Shown piece by piece: positions 41,605 through 50,324 of a DNA stretch of 64,000 bases. The stretch spans positions 1,550,001 to 1,614,000 of the forward strand of contig NZ_CP101137.1 in NCBI RefSeq assembly GCF_028473745.1, in the 5' to 3' direction. Each line of letters begins with the position of its first letter. Positions within the stretch are counted from its first letter, which is position 1. The position numbers and the translations under genes were made by a program. This DNA comes from Streptomyces sp. M92. Its GTDB lineage: Bacteria > Actinomycetota > Actinomycetes > Streptomycetales > Streptomycetaceae. A model generated the notes under the pieces. The model made no database searches. It had not been told where the DNA came from and worked only from the letters and a program-made list of their open reading frames with translations.

Positions 41605-42456
41605 GTGCCGGCCAGTACTGCGCCTCAAGCACCGCCCGCGCCGCCCGCCCAGGCCACCGAGGCGCCCGCGCGGCAGACCACGCGGCAGCGCAGCCGGGGT
41701 GCCGACACCCGGGCCCTGACCCAGGTGCTCTTCGGGCAGCTGAAGGGGCTCACACCGGGCTCACCGGAGCACGACCGGGTGCGCGCGGCGCTCATCGAGG
41801 CGAACCTGCCTCTGGTGCGCTACGCCGCCGCCCGTTTCCGCTCCCGCAACGAGCCGATGGAGGACGTGGTCCAGGTCGGCACGATCGGGCTCATCAACGC
41901 CATCGACCGCTTCGACCCCGAACGGGGCGTGCAGTTCCCGACGTTCGCGATGCCGACCGTCGTCGGCGAGATCAAGCGGTATTTCCGCGACAACGTCCGC
42001 ACGGTGCACGTACCGCGCCGGCTGCACGAGCTGTGGGTGCAGGTCAACAGCGCCACCGAGGACCTGACGACCGCCTTCGGGCGCTCCCCGACCACCGCCG
42101 AGATCGCCGAACGGCTGCGTATCACCGAGGAGGAGGTGCTGTCCTGCATCGAGGCGGGGCGGTCGTACCACGCCACCTCGCTGGAGGCCGCGCAGGAGGG
42201 CGACGGGCTGCCCGGCCTGCTCGACCGGCTCGGCTACGAGGACCCCGCCCTCGACGGGGTCGAGCACCGCGACCTGGTGCGGCACCTGCTGGTCCAGCTC
42301 CCGGAGCGGGAGCAGCGGATCCTGCTGCTGCGCTACTACAGCAATCTGACGCAGTCGCAGATCAGCGCGGAGCTCGGTGTCTCGCAGATGCACGTCTCGC
42401 GGTTGCTGGCGCGCAGTTTCCAGCGGCTGAGGTCCGCCAACCGCATCGAGGCGTAG
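41605..42456 (+). CDS. sigF: SigB-family RNA polymerase sigma factor (SigF-type)
   Basis: 283 residues. A variable Pro/Ala-rich N-terminus is followed by sigma region 2 ([39 protein letters not shown]), region 3 ([11 protein letters not shown]-like) and region 4 ([37 protein letters not shown]). I use GTG 41605 because GGAG lies 6 bases upstream; ATG 41563 would add 14 residues without an SD. In S. coelicolor SigF acts late in spore maturation and is held by anti-sigma factors. The symbol rests on synteny (tadA, then two tandem SigB-type genes). Confidence 0.85.
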   Translation: MPASTAPQAPPAPPAQATEAPARQTTRQRSRGADTRALTQVLFGQLKGLTPGSPEHDRVRAALIEANLPLVRYAAARFRSRNEPMEDVVQVGTIGLINAIDRFDPERGVQFPTFAMPTVVGEIKRYFRDNVRTVHVPRRLHELWVQVNSATEDLTTAFGRSPTTAEIAERLRITEEEVLSCIEAGRSYHATSLEAAQEGDGLPGLLDRLGYEDPALDGVEHRDLVRHLLVQLPEREQRILLLRYYSNLTQSQISAELGVSQMHVSRLLARSFQRLRSANRIEA

Positions 42457-42565
42457 TCTCACCACAGCGCGGGAAGCATTCGAAGGCGCGAGCGAACGGT
42501 CACCGGGGCGAGCGAATCACTCACCAGGGCGGTTGCGGGCGGAATCGGGCCGAAAGCCCGTCAGA

Positions 42566-42583
42566 CCCCCTGTTTCCAGGGGG
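42566..42583 (+). terminator. Terminator hairpin after sigF
   Basis: CCCCCTG-TTTC-CAGGGGG, preceded by a second small hairpin CGGGC-CGAAA-GCCCG at 42546-42560. Both lie between the two sigma genes. Confidence 0.7.
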
Positions 42584-42652
42584 AATTCGCGTCTCGGATG
42601 TCGACATGTCACTACAGCGCGTTGCCGACATGTGACATTCTGCCGGAGACGC

Positions 42653-42679
42653 GTTTGCCGGAGCTCCGGCTCCGGTATT
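42653..42679 (+). promoter_or_regulatory. SigB-family-type promoter for the second sigma gene
   Basis: GTTTGC, 15 bases, GGTATT fits the GTTT-N-GGGTAT class recognised by SigB/F/H/N sigma factors, about 60 bases ahead of the start at 42748. An inverted repeat ATGTCAC (42606) / GTGACAT (42632), with GACATGT twice, lies just upstream and could bind a regulator. Autoregulation by this sigma family is the simplest reading. Confidence 0.55.
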
Positions 42680-42747
42680 CAGGTGAAGGCTGCGTTCCCG
42701 TCCCGGGAGCGTGTGCCGCGACCGTCCCGCGACCCAAAGGGGGTGGC

Positions 42748-43695
42748 ATGTCCGCAGAACAGGGCAGCTCGAAGGTGCTCGCGCTCGCGGAGAGCGAGAC
42801 CGCGCCCGACACGCTCGAGGCGCTCGGCCCCGTCGGCTCCATCGACTCCGTCGGTCCCATCGACGAGGGTCAGGCCGCCGAAGCCGTACCGACCCTCGAC
42901 GCCGTGCCGGCCCAGGCCCTCGCGGCCCCGGAGGCCATCGACACCCGCACCCTGTCCCGCTCCCTGTTCCTGCGGCTCGCCGCCCTCGACACGGACAGCC
43001 CCGAGCGTGCCTACGTCCGGGACACCCTGATCGAGCTCAACCTCCCCCTGGTGCGCTACGCGGCGGCCCGCTTCCGCTCGCGCAACGAGCCGATGGAGGA
43101 CATCGTCCAGGTCGGCACCATCGGCCTGATCAAGGCGATCGACCGCTTCGACTGCGAGCGGGGGGTGGAGTTCCCGACCTTCGCGATGCCGACCGTCGTC
43201 GGCGAGATCAAGCGGTTCTTCCGGGACACCTCGTGGTCGGTGCGCGTCCCGCGCCGGCTCCAGGAGCTGCGCCTGGCGCTGACCAAGGCCAGCGACGAGC
43301 TCTCCCAGAAGCTGGACCGCTCCCCGACCGTGGGCGAGCTGGCCGCCGTGCTGGGCGTCTCCGAGGAGGACGTCGTCGACGGCCTCGCGGTGGGCAACGC
43401 CTACACCGCCTCCTCGCTGGACTCCCCGGCCCCGGAGGACGACGGCGGCGAGGGCTCGCTCGCGGACCGGCTGGGCTACGAGGACACGGCGCTGGAGGGC
43501 GTGGAGTACCGCGAGTCCCTCAAGCCGCTGCTGGCCAAGCTGCCGCCCCGCGAGCGGCGGATCATCATGCTGCGCTTCTTCGCCAACATGACCCAGTCGC
43601 AGATCGGCGAGGAGGTCGGCATCTCGCAGATGCACGTCTCACGGCTGCTGACCCGCACCCTGGCGCAGCTGCGCGAGGGGCTCATCTCGGACTGA
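42748..43695 (+). CDS. sigN: SigB-family RNA polymerase sigma factor (SigN-type)
   Basis: 315 residues with an acidic N-terminal extension of about 75 residues, then sigma region 2 nearly identical to the neighbouring sigma ([20 protein letters not shown]), region 3 ([27 protein letters not shown]) and region 4 ([37 protein letters not shown]). ATG 42748 has AAAGGGGG upstream. Probably arose by duplication of the adjacent gene. In S. coelicolor the equivalent SigN takes part in aerial hypha development. The symbol rests on synteny. Confidence 0.8.
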   Translation: MSAEQGSSKVLALAESETAPDTLEALGPVGSIDSVGPIDEGQAAEAVPTLDAVPAQALAAPEAIDTRTLSRSLFLRLAALDTDSPERAYVRDTLIELNLPLVRYAAARFRSRNEPMEDIVQVGTIGLIKAIDRFDCERGVEFPTFAMPTVVGEIKRFFRDTSWSVRVPRRLQELRLALTKASDELSQKLDRSPTVGELAAVLGVSEEDVVDGLAVGNAYTASSLDSPAPEDDGGEGSLADRLGYEDTALEGVEYRESLKPLLAKLPPRERRIIMLRFFANMTQSQIGEEVGISQMHVSRLLTRTLAQLREGLISD

Positions 43696-43800
43696 CGCCC
43701 GGTCCTCGGCATTCCGGCGGCCGCCGCGGCTCCCTCGGGGTCCGCGGCGGTCGCCGTCACATATGCGCGCCCGCGCCCGGAGGCCGGTCGCGTTCCGGCG

Positions 43801-44007
43801 CTACGCCAGCGCCAGCCAGGCCACGGCCGCGACGACCGCCACGGCGACCACGATGCCGACGATCAGGCCGATGCGCGGGCCGGAGGAGGCGGCGGGGGCC
43901 GCCTGCCGGGACTGGGGGGCGTCGTCGACGAACGCGCGGAACATCTGGGTGCTGCCGGCGGGGTCGTGGTTGCCCTGCGGGCCCTGGGTGCCCTGGTTGT
44001 TAGCCAT
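43801..44007 (-). CDS. Small tail-anchored membrane protein, 68 residues
   Basis: From ATG 44007: a polar, Gln/Gly/Asn-rich N-terminus (ANNQGTQGPQGNHDPAGSTQ), a short FRAFVDDAP segment, and a C-terminal hydrophobic helix IGLIVGIVVAVAVVAAVAWL that ends the protein. This is a tail-anchor layout. No family recognised. Convergent with the sigN-type gene and divergent from marR. Confidence 0.65.
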   Translation of the reverse strand: MANNQGTQGPQGNHDPAGSTQMFRAFVDDAPQSRQAAPAASSGPRIGLIVGIVVAVAVVAAVAWLALA

Positions 44008-44162
44008 GGGCCGAGACACTAGCGAATCCTCGGTGGGGCCCCAAGTGCGGGGCCGCCGAACCCTCTTGAGGCACCTCACCACCCGCCACCTGCACGTTTA
44101 CTTTCGCAATACTTGCCTTTGCCAACTTTTTGTGGCCGCATGACCGTTTTTGTTTGCCTGTA

Positions 44163-44196
44163 GCAACCAACCGCTTCTATGGTTGCCCTAAGCAAC
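44163..44196. promoter_or_regulatory. Candidate MarR operator upstream of marR
   Basis: Two overlapping inverted repeats lie 18-51 bases before the marR start: GCAACC (44163) / GGTTGC (44181), and GTTGC-CCTAA-GCAAC (44182-44196). The surrounding 100 bases are AT-rich for this genome. Position and symmetry fit autorepression. Confidence 0.55.
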
Positions 44197-44213
44197 GAAT
44201 GCGGGAGGTGCGC

Positions 44214-44717
44214 ATGGCCGAGAGGGCGCAGTACGAGGAGCTGATCCGACAGTTCAGCGCCTTCGGCGCCGTCAAACGGGAGATGGGCCGCATCCTGCCG
44301 GCCGACTGCCCCGGCGGTTCCGCCGCCGTACTGACCCTGCTGGGCCGCCACGGGGACATGCGCATCAGCAAGCTCGCCGAGCTGCTGGCCGTGGACATGT
44401 CGGTGACCAGCCGCCACGTCGCGCACATCGCCGACCGGGGCTGGATCGAACGCTCCCCCGACCCCGCGGACAAGCGCTCGCGCATCCTGCGCCTGACGTC
44501 CGCGGGCCAGGCCCAGCTCGACGAGCTGTCGGAGCGGACGACCCAGCTGCTGGCCCACCGCCTGAGCGACTGGAGCGACGACGAGGTCGGCCAGCTCACC
44601 CGGCTGATGACCAGGCTCAGGGCGAGCTTCGACGACTGCCGGTCCGCGCCGGCCCGGCCCCCCGCACCACCCGAGGTCGAACAGACCACCCGTACACCCG
44701 CGACCACCACGAAGTAA
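44214..44717 (+). CDS. MarR-family transcriptional regulator
   Basis: 167 residues. The winged helix-turn-helix spans GDMRISKLAELLAVDMSVTSRHVAHI and the wing RGWIERSPDPADKRSRILRL, the MarR signature. A Pro/Thr-rich tail follows. ATG 44214 has GGGAGGTG upstream. The exporter gene begins 13 bases after the stop, so this regulator probably controls its own operon and responds to a transported compound. Confidence 0.93.
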   Translation: MAERAQYEELIRQFSAFGAVKREMGRILPADCPGGSAAVLTLLGRHGDMRISKLAELLAVDMSVTSRHVAHIADRGWIERSPDPADKRSRILRLTSAGQAQLDELSERTTQLLAHRLSDWSDDEVGQLTRLMTRLRASFDDCRSAPARPPAPPEVEQTTRTPATTTK

Positions 44718-44730
44718 GCAAAGGAAGTCC

Positions 44731-47295
44731 ATGGCAACGACCACACCGGCCGGTGTGCGGGCTCATGCCAAGCACGGGGGAGGCTCCGCCGGAGACGCTC
44801 CGATGTCGCACCGGCAGATCATGGAAGCGCTGTCCGGGCTCCTGCTCGGCATGTTCTGCGCCATCCTGTCCTCGACCATCGTCACCAACGCCCTGCCCGA
44901 GATCGTGGGCGACCTCGGTGGCGGCCAGAGCGCCTACACCTGGGTCGTCACCGCCTCGCTGCTGACGATGACCGCCTCCACCCCGCTGTGGGGCAAGCTC
45001 GCCGACCTGGTCAGCAAGAAGGCCCTGGTCCAGATAGCCCTCTGCGTCTTCGTCCTCGGCTCCGTCGTGGCCGGCCTGTCGCAGAACGCGGGCATGCTCA
45101 TCACCGCGCGTGCCATCCAGGGCCTGGGCGCCGGCGGTCTGTCCGCCCTGGCCCAGATCATCATGGCCGCGATGATCTCCCCGCGCGAGCGCGGCCGGTA
45201 CTCCGGCTACCTCGGCGCCACCTTCGCCGTCGCCACCGTCGGCGGCCCGCTGCTCGGCGGCGTCATCACCGACACCAGCTGGCTCGGCTGGCGCTGGTGC
45301 CTCTACGTCGGCGTGCCGTTCGCGGTCATCGCGCTGATCGTGCTGCAGAAGACCCTGCACCTGCCGGTGACCAAGCGGAAGGTCAAGGTCGACTGGGCCG
45401 GCGCCTTCTTCATCACCGCCGCGGTCTGCCTGCTGCTCGTCTGGGTCACCTTCGCCGACGACAAGTACTCCTGGATGTCCTGGCAGACCGGAGTCATGGT
45501 CGGCGGCTCGATCGTGCTCACGCTGATCTTCCTGCTCGTCGAGTCCAAGGCCAGCGAGCCGATCATCCCACTGCGCCTGTTCCGCAACCGCACCATCACC
45601 CTGGCCTCGCTGGCCTCGCTGTTCGTCGGTATCGCGATGTTCGCGGGCACCGTCTACTTCAGCCAGTACTTCCAGCTGGCCCGCGGTGAGTCCCCGACCA
45701 TGTCGGGCGTCATGACCATCCCGATGATCGGCGGCCTGTTCGTGTCGTCGACCGTCTCCGGTCAGGTCATCACCAAGACCGGCAAGTGGAAGGGCTGGCT
45801 GCTGGCCGGCGGCGTGCTGCTGACGGCGGGCCTGGGCCTGCTGAGCGGCATGCGCTACGACACCCCGTACTGGCACATCGCGATCTTCATGGCGCTGATG
45901 GGTCTCGGCGTCGGCATGATGATGCAGAACCTGGTGCTCTGCACGCAGAACCAGGTGGCCCCGCAGGACCTGGGCGCCGCCTCCTCCGTCGTGACCTTCT
46001 TCCGGTCCCTCGGCGGCGCGGTGGGCGTCTCGGTGCTCGGCTCGATCATGTCGTCCCGGATCAGCCACTACGCCCAGGACACCATCGGGCAGCTCAGCCC
46101 CGAGGAGCAGGCGGGCGCCGCCAAGGCCACCGGCGGGGGCATCCCCGACATGGACCTGCTGCCCCCCGGCATCCGCGAGTGGCTGGAGAGCGCCTACGGG
46201 CACGGCATCGCCGACATCTTCCTGTACGTCGCGCCGGTCGCCGCCCTCGGCTTCCTCGTGACCCTGTTCATCAAGGAGGTCCCGCTGCGTACGTCGGGCG
46301 CCCTCGCCCAGGCCGCGGAGGCCTCGGCCGAGACGGCCTCCCCGGCCGCTCCGGCCCCGGCCGAGGCCACCCGGGTCGCCGCCGAGCCGGTTCCGGCCGG
46401 TGTCACGGCCGCCGCCCCGGCCACCTCGGACACGTCCGTCGCCGACTCCGGCACGCAGTCCGCGGCCACCCAGCGGCTCGCCGCCGTCGCCACCGCGGCG
46501 GCCGGCGCCGGCGAGACCCCGGCACCCGTCCCGGGCGGCATCGCGGTCCGCGGCTTCGTCCGCGGCGCCGAGGCCGCGCCGGTCCCGCAGGCCGCGGTCA
46601 CGCTGATCTCGCTGGGCGGCCGGCAGCTGGGCCGCTCGGTCGCCCAGGCCGACGGTTCCTACGCCGTGGACGCGCCGGGCGCGGGCTCGTACGTCCTGAT
46701 CGCCTCCGCCGACGGTTTCCAGCCGCAGGCGTCGACGATCGTCGTCAACGACGAGCCGGTCGCCTACGACATCCTGCTCAGCGGCACCAGCGGGCTCACC
46801 GGCCTGGTGCGCGCCGTGGAGAGCGGGTTGCCGGTCAAGGACGCGAGGGTGATCGTGACCGATGTGCGCGGTGACCTGCTGGCCACCGCCGCCACCGGCG
46901 AGGCGGGCGAGTTCGCCTTCACCGAGCTGGTGCCGGGCACGGTGACCGTCGCGGTCAACGCCGCCGGCTACCGGCCGCGCGCCCTGCCCCTGGAGGTGGG
47001 CGGCACCGGTGTCACCCGCGTGGAGGTCGACCTCCAGGCCGGGGCGCGGGTCCAGGGCGTCGTGCGGGCTCCGCACGGTCCGCTGGCCGACGCCCGCGTC
47101 ACGCTGGTCGACGCGGCGGGCAACGTGGTCGGCACGGCCACGACCGGCGCGGACGGGGCGTACGCCTTCACCGACCTGGACGCCGGTGAGTACACCGTGA
47201 TCGCGACCGGCTACCCGCCGGTGGCCACGTCCCTGACGGTCGCCGGCCCGGGTGCCGACGGCCACGACATCGAGCTCGCCCACCCCGGCGAGTAG
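44731..47295 (+). CDS. 14-TM MFS exporter (EmrB/QacA type) fused to three carboxypeptidase-regulatory-like modules
   Basis: 854 residues. Residues 30-510 are a DHA2 drug:H+ antiporter with motif A GKLADLVSKK, motif C GATFAVATVGGPLLGGVI and TM segments to about 510. A linker of about 80 residues rich in Ala/Pro/Glu leads to three tandem beta-sandwich modules of about 85 residues; each has V-x-G-x-V-R, an A-D-G-S-Y or similar turn and a G-x-Y/V-T-V-x-A-x-G-Y strand, as in CarboxypepD_reg/SpaA-type domains. DHA2 topology puts the modules in the cytoplasm. [10 protein letters not shown]; 13 bases after marR. Confidence 0.9.
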   Translation: MATTTPAGVRAHAKHGGGSAGDAPMSHRQIMEALSGLLLGMFCAILSSTIVTNALPEIVGDLGGGQSAYTWVVTASLLTMTASTPLWGKLADLVSKKALVQIALCVFVLGSVVAGLSQNAGMLITARAIQGLGAGGLSALAQIIMAAMISPRERGRYSGYLGATFAVATVGGPLLGGVITDTSWLGWRWCLYVGVPFAVIALIVLQKTLHLPVTKRKVKVDWAGAFFITAAVCLLLVWVTFADDKYSWMSWQTGVMVGGSIVLTLIFLLVESKASEPIIPLRLFRNRTITLASLASLFVGIAMFAGTVYFSQYFQLARGESPTMSGVMTIPMIGGLFVSSTVSGQVITKTGKWKGWLLAGGVLLTAGLGLLSGMRYDTPYWHIAIFMALMGLGVGMMMQNLVLCTQNQVAPQDLGAASSVVTFFRSLGGAVGVSVLGSIMSSRISHYAQDTIGQLSPEEQAGAAKATGGGIPDMDLLPPGIREWLESAYGHGIADIFLYVAPVAALGFLVTLFIKEVPLRTSGALAQAAEASAETASPAAPAPAEATRVAAEPVPAGVTAAAPATSDTSVADSGTQSAATQRLAAVATAAAGAGETPAPVPGGIAVRGFVRGAEAAPVPQAAVTLISLGGRQLGRSVAQADGSYAVDAPGAGSYVLIASADGFQPQASTIVVNDEPVAYDILLSGTSGLTGLVRAVESGLPVKDARVIVTDVRGDLLATAATGEAGEFAFTELVPGTVTVAVNAAGYRPRALPLEVGGTGVTRVEVDLQAGARVQGVVRAPHGPLADARVTLVDAAGNVVGTATTGADGAYAFTDLDAGEYTVIATGYPPVATSLTVAGPGADGHDIELAHPGE

Positions 47296-47302
47296 CGAGT
47301 CC

Positions 47303-47366
47303 CCGGCCCGTGGTGGCGTGCGCGCTCTGAGCGGAGGCGCGCCCGCCCGCCACGGGCCGGCTTCTT
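47303..47366 (+). terminator. Hairpin between exporter and yceI-type gene
   Basis: CCGGCCCGTGG at 47303-47313 pairs perfectly with 47350-47360 and is followed by CTTCTT. It may partly terminate after the exporter or protect its 3' end, so the YceI gene may be expressed at a different level. Confidence 0.6.
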
Positions 47367-47404
47367 CACGACCACTTTCTGAGCCTTTGCAGGGAGAAAA
47401 CGGG

Positions 47405-48226
47405 ATGGGACTGACCGCGAGGATCCGAACGCGGGACGGATGGGCCGTGTCGCACGCGGTCGTCACGGTGACCGACATGACCGGCACGCAGGTGCTGCGC
47501 GCCGAGGCGGACACCGAGGGCGCCGTGCGGGACACCACCGCGCTGGCGCCGGGGGCGTACACCGTGATCGTCACCGCCGTCGGCTACGCGCCGGCCGCGT
47601 CCAGCGCGATCGTCACCGCGAGCGGCCGGGCCGAGGTCGGCACCGTGACGCTGGCCCGCCAGGGCGGCACCGAGCTGCCGCCGCCGGGACCGTGGACCAT
47701 CGACCCGGCGCACTCCAGCGTCGCCGCGGTCGCCCAGCACCTGGGCATCTCCAGCGTGCACGGCCGGTTCACGGAGTTCGCCGGCACGGTCGACATCGCG
47801 CCGGACGACGTGACCAAGTCCAGGGTCGAGGCGGTGATCCGGGCGGCCTCCGTCGACACCGGCAACGGCATGCGCGACACCCATCTGCGCTCCGCCGACT
47901 TCCTGGACACCGAGCGGTACCCGGAGATCACCTACCGCTCCACCGGCGTGACCGAGGCCGGCCCCGACCACTGGACCGTCCACGGCGAGCTGGGCCTGCA
48001 CGGCGTGGTCCGCCCGGTCGACCTGGACCTCGCCTACCTGGGCACCGGCGCCGACCCGTGGGGCGGCACCCGGGCGGCGTTCCGCGCCACCACGGAGCTG
48101 CGGCGCGAGGACTTCGCCATGAACTACAACCAGGTCCTCCAGGCCGGCATCGCCGCCATCGGCACGACCCTCAGGGTCGAGCTGGACATCCAGGCGGTCC
48201 AGGGGGAGTCACTGCCGGCCGTGTGA
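47405..48226 (+). CDS. YceI-family lipid-binding protein with N-terminal carboxypeptidase-regulatory-like module
   Basis: 273 residues in two parts. Residues 1-90 repeat the beta-sandwich seen at the end of the upstream exporter (VSHAVVTVTDMTGTQVLRAE, GAYTVIVTAVGYAPA). Residues 95-268 are YceI: GPWTIDPAHSSVAAVAQHLGISSVHGRF, the polyisoprenoid-binding lipocalin-like barrel, with MRDTHLRSADFLD and LGLHGVVRPVDLDL. No signal peptide, so cytoplasmic, unlike E. coli YceI. GGGAGA precedes ATG 47405. Its end overlaps the convergent ANTAR gene by 18 bases. Confidence 0.9.
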   Translation: MGLTARIRTRDGWAVSHAVVTVTDMTGTQVLRAEADTEGAVRDTTALAPGAYTVIVTAVGYAPAASSAIVTASGRAEVGTVTLARQGGTELPPPGPWTIDPAHSSVAAVAQHLGISSVHGRFTEFAGTVDIAPDDVTKSRVEAVIRAASVDTGNGMRDTHLRSADFLDTERYPEITYRSTGVTEAGPDHWTVHGELGLHGVVRPVDLDLAYLGTGADPWGGTRAAFRATTELRREDFAMNYNQVLQAGIAAIGTTLRVELDIQAVQGESLPAV

Positions 48227-48910
48227 GGCGCCGCCGGCCGTCTGGGCCACCAGCTCGCCGCACAGGTCCCGGAGCTTGACGTTCCGGTGCTGCGAGGCAC
48301 GGCGCAGCCGCGCCAGGGCCCGGTGGGCGTCGATACGCTCCCGGGCCATGAGGATGCCGACCGCCTGGTCGATGACGCTGCGGGAGAGCAGCGCGGTGCG
48401 CACGTCGGCCGCCGAGGCCCGCTGCCGCTCCAGGCGCAGGGCCTCGTTGACCGCGTCGGCGGCCCGCTCCGCGAAGGTGCGGGCCGCTTCGCGTCCCCGG
48501 CCCAGCGAATCGGGCTCCATGCCGTAGAAGTTGAGCGCGGCGCCCGTCTCGCCCTCGACGGCCATCGGCAGCGCCAGCACACAGCGCACCCCGGTGGCCA
48601 GCGCGTACTCGGTGTACGCGGGCCAGCGGGTCTCCGCGGCCAGGTCGGGGGAGTACCGGGGGCTGTCCGTCTCGGCGGCGTCCACGCACGGACCCGAACC
48701 GTTCTCGTACTGCCTGAGGTCCAGGCCGCCGGGCAGCCCGGAACTCCCCGCCAGGGTCAGCAGCCGGTCGGCGCGGCGCACGGTGACCGAACAGGCCGCG
48801 GCGCCGGGGACCTGGCCGACGGCGCGGTCGGTCAGGTCGCGCAGCAGCGTGTCGAGACCCTGGCTGCGCGCTATCGCCTGGTCGAGCGGGTCAGAGGTCT
48901 GCGAGGTCAT
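48209..48910 (-). CDS. GAF-ANTAR regulator
   Basis: 233 residues: GAF domain (about 20-160; AVGQVPGAAACSVTVRRADR, GPCVDAAETDSPRYSPDLAAETRWPAY, VLALPMAVEGETGAALNFYG) and a C-terminal ANTAR RNA-binding domain (about 170-225; ALLSRSVIDQAVGILMARERIDAHRALARLRRASQHRN). ANTAR proteins bind paired hexaloop hairpins in nascent mRNA and cause antitermination. ATG 48910; the next ANTAR gene ends 18 bases upstream on the same strand. Confidence 0.93.
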   Translation of the reverse strand: MTSQTSDPLDQAIARSQGLDTLLRDLTDRAVGQVPGAAACSVTVRRADRLLTLAGSSGLPGGLDLRQYENGSGPCVDAAETDSPRYSPDLAAETRWPAYTEYALATGVRCVLALPMAVEGETGAALNFYGMEPDSLGRGREAARTFAERAADAVNEALRLERQRASAADVRTALLSRSVIDQAVGILMARERIDAHRALARLRRASQHRNVKLRDLCGELVAQTAGGASHGRQ

Positions 48911-48928
48911 GCACGTACGGATATCCCG

Positions 48929-49657
48929 TCATCGTTCCGCCACGCCTCGGCCGCCCGCACCGCTGTTCGCGTCGACGATGCGGCGGGCGAGGTCGCGCAG
49001 TTTCACGTTCTCCCGCTGGGAGGCCTTCACCAGGGAGTCGAAGGCGCCGGCCGCGTCGATGTCCAGGCGCTCCATGAGGATGCCGGTGGCCTGGCCGATC
49101 AGGTCCCGGGTGCGCATGGCCTCGGTGAGCTGTGCCCGCACGGTCGCCGAGTCCAGGGCGAGGGAGACGTGCGCGGTGAACAGGCGGCCGACGCGGGCGG
49201 CGTCCTCGTCGAAGGCCTGCGGTTTGCGGGCGTAGGCCGTCAGCACGGTCAGGCGGCGCCGGTCGGCGCGCAGCCGCAGCGACAGGGCGGAACGCAGGCC
49301 GCGGGCGCGGAGGGCGTTCCCCTCGCCGTCGGCCTCGCTGTCGTCCGTCCGGACCACGGGGGTGGTCCACAGGCGGTCCCAGTCCGGGTGCGGTTCGCGG
49401 CTCCCCTGCCGGGAGTCGGCGTCGAAGCGTACGGCCTCGTCGGTCCAGGCGAGGGTGCGCAGCCGGCCGCGCTGGATCTCCGAGATGCCCGCGTGCTCGG
49501 CGCCGGGCAGCAGGCGCACGGCCAGTTGGACCGCGGTGCTCAGGGTGTCGTCCGGGGAGCCCGTCCCATGCAGCTGCCGAGCCGCCGACGTCAGGGCCTC
49601 GGCCAGCTCGAAGCCCACCGGAAAACGCGGCAAATCAGTAAATTCGGACGCAGCCAC
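48929..49657 (-). CDS. GAF-ANTAR regulator (second copy)
   Basis: 242 residues with the same GAF plus ANTAR layout: LLPGAEHAGISEIQRGRLRTLAWTDE in the GAF, and AMRTRDLIGQATGILMERLDIDAAGAFDSLVKASQRENVKLRDLA in the ANTAR. I take the second of two adjacent GTG codons (49657) because GAGG is then 6 bases upstream. Sequence identity with its neighbour is modest, so this is an old duplication. Probably co-transcribed with the downstream GAF-ANTAR gene. Confidence 0.92.
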   Translation of the reverse strand: MAASEFTDLPRFPVGFELAEALTSAARQLHGTGSPDDTLSTAVQLAVRLLPGAEHAGISEIQRGRLRTLAWTDEAVRFDADSRQGSREPHPDWDRLWTTPVVRTDDSEADGEGNALRARGLRSALSLRLRADRRRLTVLTAYARKPQAFDEDAARVGRLFTAHVSLALDSATVRAQLTEAMRTRDLIGQATGILMERLDIDAAGAFDSLVKASQRENVKLRDLARRIVDANSGAGGRGVAER

Positions 49658-49893
49658 CACGAACCTCTTCGGCGTGCACGACCCGGTGGCCGTGCGCAGG
49701 AGAGCTCCGCAGCACATTCCTGACTGCGAGCACAGGACGGACAGCACTCTAGCTGCTCGGTTGCGTTCCGGTGACGCCCGGTCGACGGAGCGAGCAGGCA
49801 CCTTCCCCCTCGACTCGGCGGCGTGATGGAATGGGGCACGGGTCAGGAAGCGGCCTTGCCGGAAGCCGGACGTACGTCTGCAAGGTGAATGCC

Positions 49894-50295
49894 GTGCCCT
49901 TACGCCCCCGCCCCTGCGACCCGTGTGATCCACCCGGCTGCGCCGTACTCGCGCTGCCCCCGGACATCGACTTCTGCAACGGCACGGGGCTGCTCCCCCT
50001 GATCATGACCGCCGTGGAACACCACTCGGCCGGCCTGCGCGTCCTCGTCCTGGACCTGACGGCGACCCGCTTCATGGACTCCCAGGGCGTACGCCTCCTC
50101 GACGAGGTGCGCCGCCGTCTGCCCGGCCGCGCCCGGCTGCGGGTGGTGGCCGCCCCGAAGGGCGTGCCGAGCCGGGTCCTGGAGCTGTCCGGGCTGCGCC
50201 GGGACGTGCCGGTGTACGACAACCTCGCGGAGGCGCTGCGCCAGGAGAGCGGTGCGGCGAGCGGGCCCGGAAGCGGGAGCGCGGCCCAGGAGTGA
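49894..50295 (+). CDS. STAS-domain (anti-anti-sigma-like) protein
   Basis: 133 residues. The STAS fold is recognisable: CAVLALPPDIDFCNGTGLL, then LRVLVLDLTATRFMDSQGVRLLDEVRRRL, where the D-S-Q-G stretch corresponds to the phosphorylated D-S-x-G loop of SpoIIAA-type antagonists. An N-terminal CDPCDPPGC cluster is unusual. GTG 49894 has AAGGTGA 5 bases upstream. Could act on anti-sigma kinases of the SigF/SigN group; inference only. Confidence 0.85.
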   Translation: MPLRPRPCDPCDPPGCAVLALPPDIDFCNGTGLLPLIMTAVEHHSAGLRVLVLDLTATRFMDSQGVRLLDEVRRRLPGRARLRVVAAPKGVPSRVLELSGLRRDVPVYDNLAEALRQESGAASGPGSGSAAQE

Positions 50296-50324
50296 CAGCC
50301 TGTGACAGCCTCTAGGGTGACGGC

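Noticed and set aside
44731-47295. Separate surface protein gene downstream of the exporter
   Set aside because: The reading frame is continuous from the membrane part into the beta-sandwich modules, with no internal SD or start supported; it is one fused protein.
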